Shown here: positions 10,059 to 18,794 of the stretch, one piece after another
Layout of the letters: every line of letters begins with the position of its first letter
Numbering within the stretch: the stretch's first letter is position 1
Source: Alcaligenaceae bacterium
GTDB lineage: Bacteria; Pseudomonadota; Gammaproteobacteria; Burkholderiales; Burkholderiaceae_B
Length of the DNA: 37,024 nt
Reading direction: 5' to 3'
Assembly (NCBI GenBank): GCA_029267415.1
Contig: JAJUIY010000006.1
Coordinates: 1-37,024, forward strand
Translations under genes and position numbers: made by a program
The notes under the pieces: model-generated
Told to the model about the DNA's origin: nothing
The model's input: only the letters and a program-made list of their open reading frames with translations
The model's database searches: none

Positions 10059-10778
10059 ATGAAACTCACACTTTCCACAACTGCCCTGGGCCTTGCTCTT
10101 GCGTTTGGCTCGTCGGCTGTTCTGGCCGACTCCAGCGCGTCAGTCACCCAAACGGGCGACTGGAACAAGGCCGTGGTCGAACAAAGCAATAACAACGATG
10201 CTGATGCTGTAATCAGCGTCCTGGGCAGCTTCAACGACACCACCATCGAACAGCGCAACAACCGCGATGTGGAGGGCAACATCGATGTGACGTTCGGTTT
10301 TGGCAACACATCCGTCATCGTGACTGAATACGCGCGAGATTCCGACGCCAGCATCGAGCAATCGTTTGCGACCGGCAGCGATGCCACCATCGAGCAAAGG
10401 GGCAGCAGAGGTAAGCGCGACACCAACTACGCCTATGACCTGCACGCCAGCATCACCCAGACAGCAAGCTGGGGCGATGTGGCGTGGATCACCCAAACCG
10501 GTTCAGGCCAGGATGCCACCATCTTGCAAACCGGCAAAGGCAACGTCGCGGGTATTGAGCAAAGTGGCTCCGGCAAAGGCGGATCCAACGATGCCTACAT
10601 CTCGCAGGCGGGCGCTTTCAACGATGCCTACATCAAGCAGAATGGCCGCAACCTTTCTGCCACCGTTGGCCAAACGGGTGCGCTTAACGTCGCTGTGGTG
10701 GATCAGCGTGGACGCAACTTGACTGCAACGGTTTCCCAAACCGGAACGGGCAACAATGCGTACGTCCATCAGCGTTAA
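10059..10778 (+). CDS. Curlin (CsgA/CsgB-like amyloid subunit)
   Basis: Signal peptide ending VLA-DSS; repeated curlin-type units e.g. ATVSQTGTGNNAYVHQ, ATILQTGKGNVAGIEQ, AYISQAGAFNDAYIKQ, ATVGQTGALNVAVVDQ. Confidence 0.93.
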   Translation: MKLTLSTTALGLALAFGSSAVLADSSASVTQTGDWNKAVVEQSNNNDADAVISVLGSFNDTTIEQRNNRDVEGNIDVTFGFGNTSVIVTEYARDSDASIEQSFATGSDATIEQRGSRGKRDTNYAYDLHASITQTASWGDVAWITQTGSGQDATILQTGKGNVAGIEQSGSGKGGSNDAYISQAGAFNDAYIKQNGRNLSATVGQTGALNVAVVDQRGRNLTATVSQTGTGNNAYVHQR

Positions 10779-10800
10779 TCAACGTCTAAGCAGGTGACAC

Positions 10801-10838
10801 CGGAACACGGCCGGTTGATGTAATCGGCCGTGTTTCCG
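10801..10838 (+). promoter_or_regulatory. Intercistronic hairpin between the curlin gene and the CsgC/H-like gene
   Basis: CGGAACACGGCCG-gttgatgtaat-CGGCCGTGTTTCCG: near-perfect ~13 bp stem; no T-run on the + strand. Confidence 0.6.
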
Positions 10839-10897
10839 AGCGACGGACATGATAACCACCCAACCGTCCACCCCGCACGAACGCTAAAGGAAGCCGA

Positions 10898-11218
10898 ATG
10901 GACAACGATATCAATCTGCAAGTATGGCTGGAAACCACCACGGTGGCACAAGCCAGTGTCATCGTGCCGTATGTGCGCAGCGTCCAGGAAGGCGAACTGA
11001 CATACGCAATAAAAATGGTGCAAGAGCGGGCGAACGGGCGTTCATCAATTGGACAATCCGGGCAGCTTTATCTTCAAGCAGAAACCCCAACCGCTTTGTC
11101 ACGCCTGGCGATACGTCAAGTTCCGCAGGAAAATTGTCAAATTAACATTGTGCTGACCCGCCCTGCGCTACCTCCAAGACGATTTGATTTTGAGTGCCCT
11201 ACGGAGATGTCAGGCTAG
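10898..11218 (+). CDS. CsgC/CsgH-like curli amyloid-inhibitor chaperone
   Basis: 106 aa immediately downstream of the curlin gene; ...RSSIGQSGQLYLQAETPTALSRLAIRQ... resembles CsgH/CsgC-type proteins; no long signal peptide is obvious, so assignment rests on resemblance plus position. Confidence 0.6.
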   Translation: MDNDINLQVWLETTTVAQASVIVPYVRSVQEGELTYAIKMVQERANGRSSIGQSGQLYLQAETPTALSRLAIRQVPQENCQINIVLTRPALPPRRFDFECPTEMSG

Positions 11219-11342
11219 TAATTACCCGCATAAAAATGGACAAATTACCGTCATTTTCATGCGTGATGTTTCATTAAGTAGCAATTGTAGTAAATTGATT
11301 CTTATTCGATCTCGACACGCGTTACGATGGACTTTATTACGG

Positions 11343-11379
11343 CGGATAGCCATTCAGATTGCGTCAAACAGGCTATCCG
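11343..11379. repeat. Perfect 9-bp inverted repeat CGGATAGCC...GGCTATCCG
   Basis: Arms 11343-11351 and 11371-11379 separated by 19 nt, in the long AT-rich leader of the LuxR-type gene. Confidence 0.6.
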
Positions 11380-11522
11380 GGCGACGGTCACACGCAAAAA
11401 TAAGCTTATTACCTGTGTGATCACGTCAATTTGTAACGATGTCATAAATACCGTCTCGCCATGCCTGCAACGAGGGTATGGAGGGTCCCCTACCGAACCT
11501 GAAGTGATATCAGGAGTAAAAG

Positions 11523-12260
11523 ATGACTGTAATCGTTATTATCGAACCCCACCCGGTGCTGCGTTTTGGTTTGGCTCAGCTTTTATCGGACACCCATCCC
11601 GACGCAACTATCGAGGGGTTCGACTACGATCACCTCAATAATAGCAACAGTCGCGACATCGAAGCCGAACTTGTTCTGTTGACGGTATCATCCAGTGGGC
11701 AATACCGCGCACAGCTCGACGCCGTCAAGCGTATCCATCGCCCCAGGGCCGTTCTTTTGCTGGCCGACCCGGACGAGATCACCCCTGCCATGTATAGCGC
11801 GCACGCTGTGGTGCGTGGCCTGGTCAAAAAAGACGCCACGCCCGAGCTGTTAAAAGCGTCAGTAAGGCTAGTGCTGGCTGGTGGCAGCTGCTTTCCGGTA
11901 TACCGGCGCCCTGCCGGCGAGTCTCCGTTTCTGTCGTACGAACCGGTTAAATGGCCACCGGAAGCGGGCGCGTCAGAAAGCAAATCGCACCATACGGATG
12001 AAGCCAAACTACTTGGGCTTACCCCCCGTCAATACGAAGTATTAGTGCTTCTTGCCCGTGGCTACCCGCTGAAAACGGTGGGCAAACGGTTGAATATTTC
12101 GGTAGCGACCGCAAAAGCGCACACCGAAACGCTATACCAGCGGCTGGATGTGCATAACCGCAACGCTGCCGTCTACGCTGCGGTATCGCGCGGCGCAACG
12201 CTGGGTTTGCCCAATATTGCCGCGCCACGCAAACAGATCAGCGACGGTCCATGCTTGTAG
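11523..12260 (+). CDS. LuxR/FixJ-family transcriptional regulator with degenerate receiver domain (CsgD-like by context)
   Basis: C-terminal LuxR HTH: LGLTPRQYEVLVLLARGYPLKTVGKRLNISVATAKAHTETLYQRLDVHNRNAAV. N-terminal receiver fold but the phosphoacceptor Asp is replaced (ELVLLTVSSSG). SD AGGAG upstream. Confidence 0.85.
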   Translation: MTVIVIIEPHPVLRFGLAQLLSDTHPDATIEGFDYDHLNNSNSRDIEAELVLLTVSSSGQYRAQLDAVKRIHRPRAVLLLADPDEITPAMYSAHAVVRGLVKKDATPELLKASVRLVLAGGSCFPVYRRPAGESPFLSYEPVKWPPEAGASESKSHHTDEAKLLGLTPRQYEVLVLLARGYPLKTVGKRLNISVATAKAHTETLYQRLDVHNRNAAVYAAVSRGATLGLPNIAAPRKQISDGPCL

Positions 12261-12261
12261 G

Positions 12262-12288
12262 AAGGCCGGCCCTAGCCGGCCGGCCCTT
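12262..12288. terminator. Putative bidirectional GC-rich hairpin between convergent luxR-type gene and sufT
   Basis: AAGGCCGGCC-CTAGCC-GGCCGGCCCTT between the two convergent stops (overlaps the sufT stop); weak T-tract. Confidence 0.5.
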
Positions 12289-12841
12289 ACAGCAGACCCA
12301 TTTGAAGGCGTGCTGATTCGCTGATCATTTCGCGGCTCCATGGTGGGTCCCACACCAGGTCGACGGCGACCTCATCGACACCGGGGATCGTCAGCAGCTT
12401 GCCGCGAGCTTCGTCGGCAATAAATGGCCCCATGCCGCACCCCGGAGCGGTCAGTGTCATGTCAACTTCAATGTTGAATGTCTCAGGGCCGGTCTCGATA
12501 ACTTCGCAGCGGTAAACAAGCCCCAGGTTGACGATGTCCACGGGAATTTCAGGGTCGTAACACGTTGACAGCCGCTCCCAGGCCTCGTCCTGCACGTATT
12601 GTGCGGTAATGGGGCCTTCAGGACGCGTGTTTTCGACTTCTTCGGGTTCGTGGCCCAAGGCGTCGGCGTCTTGCCCGTCGACACGGTACAGGTTCCCGTC
12701 GACCATCACGGTATAGCTGCCGCCTAATTTCTGTGTAATCAGTGCCACGCAGCCGGCTTCAATGGTGACCGGCGCGCCATAGGGCACCGACACGGCAGGT
12801 ATGTCGCGACTGACGACAACCTCTTCGCGTTCAAAACTCAT
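12287..12841 (-). CDS. sufT: Putative Fe-S cluster assembly protein SufT (DUF59/MIP18-like C-terminal domain)
   Basis: AWERLSTCYDPEIPVDIVNLGLVYRCEV...DMTLTAPGCGMGPFIADEARGKLLTIPGVDEVAVDLVWDPPWSREMISESARLQMG; last gene of the suf operon. Confidence 0.9.
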   Translation of the reverse strand: MSFEREEVVVSRDIPAVSVPYGAPVTIEAGCVALITQKLGGSYTVMVDGNLYRVDGQDADALGHEPEEVENTRPEGPITAQYVQDEAWERLSTCYDPEIPVDIVNLGLVYRCEVIETGPETFNIEVDMTLTAPGCGMGPFIADEARGKLLTIPGVDEVAVDLVWDPPWSREMISESARLQMGLL

Positions 12842-12855
12842 GGCAGATACCTCGA

Positions 12856-13308
12856 TTATTCCGTCTTGGCCGTTTCACCGGCCTGGGTAATAGCATTGTG
12901 CAATGTATGCCAGGCCAAGCTGGCACATTTGACCCGGACGGGGAACTCGCGCACGCCGGACAACACCTCTAATTTTCCAAAGTCGCGCCCCTCGGGGTGC
13001 GTTTCGGTAAGCATCAGGTGCATGTCGTTGAATAGCGCTTCGACCTCGGACAACGGCATGCCTTTTACCGCTTCCGTCATGAGCGAGGCCGACGCCGTGG
13101 AGATGGCACACCCCTGCCCGACGAAACTGATGTCTTCGACGCGATCGTCCTTGACCTTTACGAAGACAGTGAGCAGATCGCCACAAAGAGGATTATGCCC
13201 ATCGGCCACGCGGTCGGCATCGTCCATCGGGTGAAAGTTACGCGGGTTGCGGTTGTGATCGAAAATGACTTCTTGATAAAGTTCGCGTAAATCTTGATTG
13301 CCCATCAT
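12856..13308 (-). CDS. sufU: SufU-type Fe-S cluster assembly scaffold/sulfurtransferase
   Basis: LYQEVIFDHNRNPRNFHPMDDADRVADGHNPLCGDLLTVFVKVKDDRVEDISFVGQGCAISTASASLMTEAVKG: SufU/IscU-like with Cys motifs. Confidence 0.92.
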   Translation of the reverse strand: MMGNQDLRELYQEVIFDHNRNPRNFHPMDDADRVADGHNPLCGDLLTVFVKVKDDRVEDISFVGQGCAISTASASLMTEAVKGMPLSEVEALFNDMHLMLTETHPEGRDFGKLEVLSGVREFPVRVKCASLAWHTLHNAITQAGETAKTE

Positions 13309-14561
13309 GCGTGCTGTCCCGTCCCAAAAAGTTGCTGGGCTTTGCGCAGGCCGTTGACCAGCGCATCAATATCGTCCATAGAGTTATACAGAGCAAACGA
13401 GGCCCGCGCGGTACCCGGCAAGCCAAAGTGTGTCATAAGCGGCATGGCACAATGATGGCCGGCCCGGATAGCCACGCCCTCATTGTCCAGAATGGTGCCC
13501 AGGTCGTGCGGGTGGATACCCTCTACCACAAACGACAAAATGCCGGCCTTGTCCGCGGCCTCGCCAATAATACGTATGCCGGGCAGGGTGTTAACCTGTG
13601 CTGTGGCATAGTCGAGCAAGGCCTGCTCGTGCGCAGCAATGGCGTCAAGCCCGATGCCCTGTACATAGCGGATGGCGGCGTGCAAGCCAATGGCCCCGGC
13701 AATATTGGGCGTACCCGCCTCGAACTTCTGCGGAACCGGCGCATAGGTACTTTCTTCGAAGCTGACGGTGTGGATCATGTCGCCACCGCCCAGCCACGGC
13801 GGCATGGCATCGAGCAGGTCGTAACGACCATACAGAACGCCAGTGCCTGTTGGTCCGTACAGCTTGTGCCCCGAAAACACGTAAAAGTCACAGCCAAGGT
13901 CTTGCACATCCACCGGTGTATGTGCAACGGCCTGGGCGCCGTCAATCAGTACCTTGGCACCCGCCTGTTTGGCCAGGGCAATAATTTCACCAATGGGGTT
14001 GACGGTACCCAGCGCATTGGACACATGCACTACACCGACCAAGCGCGTACGCGGGCCCAACAGCGCCCGATACGCGTCCATGTCCAGCTCGCCGCGGTCG
14101 GTTACGGGCACCACCTTGATGACGGCGCCGGTCTGCCGTGCCACGAGCTGCCACGGCACAATATTGGAGTGGTGCTCCATGCCGGTGAGCAGAATCTCGT
14201 CGCCTTCTGACAAGTTGGCCAGGCCCCAGCTGTACGCCACCAGGTTAATGGCCTGGGTGGTGCCGCTGGTGAACACGATTTCTTCGACACGTTCCGCATT
14301 GATGAATGCTCGAACACCTTCACGGGCCTGGTCGTACATATCGGTGGCAACCTGCGACAACACGTGCACGCCACGATGGATGTTGGCGTTGGACTGGCTG
14401 TAGAAATCGGCCTCGGCCTGAATCACACAGGCCGGTTTCTGAGTGGTGGCGCCGTTATCAAGGTACACCAGCCGCCGACCACGCACCGGCCGCTGCAGCA
14501 CCGGAAAATCGGTGCCGCGGTTTAGGAGAGGTGCCGATACCGACACGCAGGGTGCGTTCAT
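13305..14561 (-). CDS. sufS: Cysteine desulfurase SufS
   Basis: YLDNGATTQKP, GMEHHSNIVPW, IDGAQAVAHTPVDVQDLGCDFYVFSGHKLYGPTGTGVLYG, IRAGHHCAMPLM. Confidence 0.96.
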   Translation of the reverse strand: MNAPCVSVSAPLLNRGTDFPVLQRPVRGRRLVYLDNGATTQKPACVIQAEADFYSQSNANIHRGVHVLSQVATDMYDQAREGVRAFINAERVEEIVFTSGTTQAINLVAYSWGLANLSEGDEILLTGMEHHSNIVPWQLVARQTGAVIKVVPVTDRGELDMDAYRALLGPRTRLVGVVHVSNALGTVNPIGEIIALAKQAGAKVLIDGAQAVAHTPVDVQDLGCDFYVFSGHKLYGPTGTGVLYGRYDLLDAMPPWLGGGDMIHTVSFEESTYAPVPQKFEAGTPNIAGAIGLHAAIRYVQGIGLDAIAAHEQALLDYATAQVNTLPGIRIIGEAADKAGILSFVVEGIHPHDLGTILDNEGVAIRAGHHCAMPLMTHFGLPGTARASFALYNSMDDIDALVNGLRKAQQLFGTGQHA

Positions 14562-15895
14562 CAGATATCCCCCAATACCGCGCCACCCGGCAAGCGCTCG
14601 CGAATCAGGCCGGTAACCCGATCACGCAGACCGGGCAGGCTGATGCGTTCGATTACTTCTGCCGCAAACGCGTACGTAAGCAGGTTATGGGCGTGCGTGT
14701 CGTCAAGACCCCGGGTACGCAGGTAGAACAAGGCGTCTTCGTCGATCTGCCCTACAGTGGCGCCATGTGCACACTGGACGTCATCGGCGTAGATTTCGAG
14801 TTCAGGGCGCGCATCGGAGCGTGCCATGCGTGACAACAGCAGGCTATCGCAGCGCTGGACGGCATCGGTGCCGTCAGCACCCGGGGCAACCCGGATACGC
14901 CCACCAAACACGCCGCGACCGGCGTCGGCCAGAATGCCACGATAGTATTCGCGGCTGACGCCATCGGGATGGGCGTGATCGATCAAGGTGTTGTGGTCGG
15001 CATGACGCCGCGCGTTCACGTAAAACAAACCGTTGAACAGCGTTTCGCAGTGTTTGCCGCCAAACTGGGTGCTGATGTCATTGCGGGCCAGCCGCGCCCC
15101 AAACGACATGGAATGCGAGTTGAATACGGATGCTTCGTCTTGCTTGGCATCAATAAAGGCCAGATGGTAGGCCTGCTCGTTTTCGACTTGCAGCTTCATG
15201 TGCGTAAGTGACGCATCGCGCGCAACCTGCGTACGCGTGACGGCATTGGTCAAGGTGGCCGCCGCGTCGGCGTCTGTGCCGGCGTCAGCACACAGATAGT
15301 GCTCGACGACGGTGGCACGTGCGCCTTGCTCGACCGAAATCAAGTTGCGGGGAAAAACCGCATTGCCATTGCCGACGGTGAAAAACACCAAATGAACGGG
15401 CTCAGAAAGGTCAACACCGCGTGCCACAGAAACAAAGCCGCCGTCACCGGCCAAGGCGGTATTGAGGGTGGCCGGAGCCGGTCCGTCTTCTTCCGTGCCT
15501 GTCAGTGCCTGCACCTGATCGCTGTGCGCGTCCAGCGCCTGCGATACGGGCATGACCACCGCGCCTTGCGGCAGCGCGCCAATGTCAGAAAGGCTTTCAA
15601 CAAACCCGCCGTTAATGAATACCAGCCAGTGCCCCGCTTCACCGCGCCGCAAATCGGCAAGTTGCTCTTGCACGCTTTGCGTGTTGGCATCTGCCACGGC
15701 ATCATTGAATTCTTGCTGTTGCAACAGCGCCAACGAGGTATGGCGCCAGCCGTCCTGTCGGCTGGTGGGCCATCCAACGGCACAAAAACGATCAATGGCC
15801 TGCTTGCGCAAGGCATCAAGCCACGGCGTGCCCGCACCCGGCAGAGTGGCGGCGCGTGCCTGGTAATACGTCATCCATGCATCGACACTGCTCAT
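14561..15895 (-). CDS. sufD: Fe-S cluster assembly protein SufD
   Basis: [90 protein letters not shown]. Confidence 0.95.
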   Translation of the reverse strand: MSSVDAWMTYYQARAATLPGAGTPWLDALRKQAIDRFCAVGWPTSRQDGWRHTSLALLQQQEFNDAVADANTQSVQEQLADLRRGEAGHWLVFINGGFVESLSDIGALPQGAVVMPVSQALDAHSDQVQALTGTEEDGPAPATLNTALAGDGGFVSVARGVDLSEPVHLVFFTVGNGNAVFPRNLISVEQGARATVVEHYLCADAGTDADAAATLTNAVTRTQVARDASLTHMKLQVENEQAYHLAFIDAKQDEASVFNSHSMSFGARLARNDISTQFGGKHCETLFNGLFYVNARRHADHNTLIDHAHPDGVSREYYRGILADAGRGVFGGRIRVAPGADGTDAVQRCDSLLLSRMARSDARPELEIYADDVQCAHGATVGQIDEDALFYLRTRGLDDTHAHNLLTYAFAAEVIERISLPGLRDRVTGLIRERLPGGAVLGDI

Positions 15896-16677
15896 ACAGC
15901 CGCTCCGGTTTGGGGTGCCTGTTCAGCTTCGAGCTGTTTGACCCAGCCGTAGCCACGCTCTTCGAGCTCGAGGGCGAGCTCACGACCGCCCGAACGTACA
16001 ATACGCCCATCAGACAATACATGCACATGGTCGGGCACAATGTAATCGAGCAGACGCTGGTAATGTGTGATCACGATCAGGGCACGATCAGGCGAGCGGA
16101 GGCGGTTGACACCATCGGCCACCACGCGCAGTGCATCGATATCCAGACCCGAATCGGTTTCGTCAAGTACGGCCAAAGTGGGTTCAAGCAGCGACATTTG
16201 GAGAATTTCGTTGCGTTTTTTCTCGCCACCCGAGAAGCCTTCGTTGACCGAACGGTACAAGAACTCTTCCTTCATGCCCACGGCCTTCATTTCTTCTTTG
16301 GCACGCTTGAGGAAATCCATCGCGTCGAGTTCGTCGAGGCCGCGATGGCGACGTACCGCGTTGACGGCGGCGCGCAGAAAATACGCGTTGGACACGCCCG
16401 GGATTTCGATGGGGTATTGGAAGGCCATGAACAACCCGGCGCGGGCGCGCTCTTCAATGGGGAGCTCGAGCAAGTCGTGTCCCATGTAGGTAACGCTACC
16501 GCCGGTGACCTCGAAGGCCTCGCGCCCCGCCAACACTTGCGACAGGGTGCTTTTACCGGAGCCGTTGGGGCCCATGATGGCGTGAACCTCGCCCGCGTTT
16601 ACCGTCAGGTTCAGGCCTTTCAAAATCTTCTTGTCTTCGACAGAAGCGTGCAAATCCTTAATTTCTAACATCGTCAT
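15892..16677 (-). CDS. sufC: Fe-S cluster assembly ATPase SufC
   Basis: [62 protein letters not shown]...[47 protein letters not shown]; start trimmed to 16677, preceded by AAGGAG. Confidence 0.95.
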   Translation of the reverse strand: MTMLEIKDLHASVEDKKILKGLNLTVNAGEVHAIMGPNGSGKSTLSQVLAGREAFEVTGGSVTYMGHDLLELPIEERARAGLFMAFQYPIEIPGVSNAYFLRAAVNAVRRHRGLDELDAMDFLKRAKEEMKAVGMKEEFLYRSVNEGFSGGEKKRNEILQMSLLEPTLAVLDETDSGLDIDALRVVADGVNRLRSPDRALIVITHYQRLLDYIVPDHVHVLSDGRIVRSGGRELALELEERGYGWVKQLEAEQAPQTGAAV

Positions 16678-16690
16678 TTCCGTGCTCTCC

Positions 16691-18229
16691 TTAGCCAACG
16701 CTGCCTTCCAGGCTGACACCAAGCAGCGCTTGAGCTTCGACAGCAAATTCCATGGGTAATTCTTTGAAAACTTCTTTGCAATAGCCGTTTACGATCATTG
16801 AGATTGCATCTTCGGCCGACACACCACGCTGCATGGCGTAGAACAATTGGTCTTCACCGATGCGCGAAGCCGTGGCTTCGTGTTCGACCTGAGCGGTCGG
16901 GTTTTGGACTTCCATGACCGGGAAGGTATGCGCTGCACACTTCTTGCCGATCAGCAGGGAATCACATTGAGTAAAGTTGCGTGCGTTTTCCGCCTTGGGG
17001 GTAATACGCACCAGGCCGCGGTAAGCATTGCTGCCCCGCCCGGCCGAAATACCTTTCGAGATAATGGTGCTGCTGGTATTGCGCCCGATGTGGATCATTT
17101 TGGTGCCGGTATCCGCTTGCTGACGGTGGTTGCTAAGCGCTACCGAGTAAAACTCACCAACAGAATCGTCGCCACGCAGCACCACACTGGGGTATTTCCA
17201 CGTAATCGCCGAACCGGTTTCAACCTGTGTCCAGGAAATTTTGGAACGGGCTCCGCGGCATTCGCCACGCTTGGTGACAAAGTTGTAAATGCCGCCCACA
17301 CCGTCTTTGTCGCCGGGGTACCAGTTTTGTACGGTGGAGTACTTGATGTTGGCGTCGTCCAGCGCGATCAGTTCAACCACCGCGGCATGCAGCTGGTTCT
17401 CGTCGCGCATCGGCGCCGTACAGCCCTCAAGATAGCTGACCGAGGCGCCCTCTTCGGCGATGATCAGCGTGCGCTCGAACTGACCCGTGTCGCGCGCGTT
17501 GATGCGGAAATAGGTAGACAGCTCCATGGGGCAGCGAACGCCCTTCGGGATGTACACAAACGAGCCATCCGAGAACACGGCCGAGTTGAGTGCGGCGTAG
17601 AAGTTATCGCTAGGCGGCACCACCGTACCCAGGTACTTTTTGACCAGCTCGGGATATTCACGCACGGCCTCGGAGAACGAGCAAAAGATGACGCCTACTT
17701 CTTCAAGCTGCTTGCGGAATGTTGTAGCGACCGAAACTGAGTCGAACACCGCATCGACCGCAACACCGGCAAGCCGTGCACGCTCGTGCAGGGGCACACC
17801 CAGCTTTTCGTAGGTGCGCAGCAGCTCAGGGTCGACCTCGTCGAGGCTTTTAGGGCCGTCGGCCTTGCTTTTAGGTGCCGAGTAGTAACGGATATCCTGG
17901 AAATCGATGGGCGGAAAATCGACGTGCGCCCATTCAGGGTGTTCCATGGTTAGCCACTGCCGATACGCGGCAAGACGCCACTCGAGCATGAATTCGGGCT
18001 CTTTTTTAATGGACGACAGAAACCGGATGGTGTCTTCGTTCAGCCCCTTCGGAATAGTGACGGACTCGATCTCGGTCTCGAAACCGGCGGTATATTCACG
18101 GTCGAGAAAGTTATCGATAGCATCATCTGGGTGCCCATCGGGCCGGACAATGGGCCGTGGGGACGCAGGTTTGACGGTTGGGCCTTTAACACCCGGACCC
18201 GGGGTAACCTTATCAGTAACCGTGTTCAT
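16691..18229 (-). CDS. sufB: Fe-S cluster assembly protein SufB
   Basis: [16 protein letters not shown]-type N-terminus, [101 protein letters not shown]. Confidence 0.97.
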   Translation of the reverse strand: MNTVTDKVTPGPGVKGPTVKPASPRPIVRPDGHPDDAIDNFLDREYTAGFETEIESVTIPKGLNEDTIRFLSSIKKEPEFMLEWRLAAYRQWLTMEHPEWAHVDFPPIDFQDIRYYSAPKSKADGPKSLDEVDPELLRTYEKLGVPLHERARLAGVAVDAVFDSVSVATTFRKQLEEVGVIFCSFSEAVREYPELVKKYLGTVVPPSDNFYAALNSAVFSDGSFVYIPKGVRCPMELSTYFRINARDTGQFERTLIIAEEGASVSYLEGCTAPMRDENQLHAAVVELIALDDANIKYSTVQNWYPGDKDGVGGIYNFVTKRGECRGARSKISWTQVETGSAITWKYPSVVLRGDDSVGEFYSVALSNHRQQADTGTKMIHIGRNTSSTIISKGISAGRGSNAYRGLVRITPKAENARNFTQCDSLLIGKKCAAHTFPVMEVQNPTAQVEHEATASRIGEDQLFYAMQRGVSAEDAISMIVNGYCKEVFKELPMEFAVEAQALLGVSLEGSVG

Positions 18230-18730
18230 TTATGTAGACTCCATGCCAAGGCTGCACGTTTGCATGCCTGACCCGACAGTGTTGGCACTTTTGCGGGATT
18301 TATGAAAGGTGATGGGCTCGTCGACCACAGGGCAAACCATATCTGCCACCGTGACACCTTCAAGCGTGCGGCGCACTATAGCGTTGATGCGCTCCCAGTT
18401 GGAGCGGATATGGCAATCCGCTTCGACGCTGCATACCCCCGGTGTCGACGTGCATTCGGTTAGCCCGAAGGGCTGGTCGTCGAGGGCATCGATGATCTGG
18501 GCGATGTTGATCTGGTTGGCTGGGCGTGCCAGGCTATAGCCACCGCGCGAGCCGCGGGTGCTGGTAACCAGCCCGTTTTGGCCCAGACTTTTCAGAACCT
18601 TGCTGACCGTGGCTGGGCCCAGGCCCAGTGCCGAGGCGAGTTCGGCCGCACTGATAACACGATCAGGCGTGCCGGCCATGTGGGTCAGTATAAGGGTGCC
18701 GTAGTCGATAATTTTGCTGATACGCAGCAT
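18230..18730 (-). CDS. Rrf2 family (IscR/SufR-like) transcriptional regulator of the suf operon
   Basis: MLRISKIIDYGTLILTHMA...SAAELASALGLGPATVSKVLKSLGQNGLVTSTRGSRGGYSLARPANQINIAQIIDALD...Cys residues CTSTPGVCSVEADCHI for a putative Fe-S ligand set; immediately upstream of sufB. Confidence 0.93.
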   Translation of the reverse strand: MLRISKIIDYGTLILTHMAGTPDRVISAAELASALGLGPATVSKVLKSLGQNGLVTSTRGSRGGYSLARPANQINIAQIIDALDDQPFGLTECTSTPGVCSVEADCHIRSNWERINAIVRRTLEGVTVADMVCPVVDEPITFHKSRKSANTVGSGMQTCSLGMEST

Positions 18731-18762
18731 GCGTTACAATGCCTTGTTTGCCGCTAGAAGTC

Positions 18763-18794
18763 ATATAGTACCAATTTGGTCCTATATATGTCAA
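18763..18794 (-). promoter_or_regulatory. Sigma70-type promoter with embedded 25-bp dyad operator, upstream of the Rrf2-suf operon
   Basis: Minus strand TTGACA (18794-18789), 18-nt spacer, TACTAT (18770-18765); palindrome ATATAG-T-ACCAA-T-TTGGT-C-CTATAT at 18763-18787. Confidence 0.65.

Noticed and set aside
11327-11641. 104-aa plus-strand ORF overlapping the start of the LuxR-type gene
   Set aside because: No recognisable motif, no clear SD, and it runs into the well-supported regulator in another frame; better explained as leader sequence.
13311-14210. 299-aa plus-strand ORF opposite sufS (and similar long antisense ORFs at 16847-17740 and 15856-16668)
   Set aside because: Antisense to sufS, sufB and sufC respectively; no domain signal.
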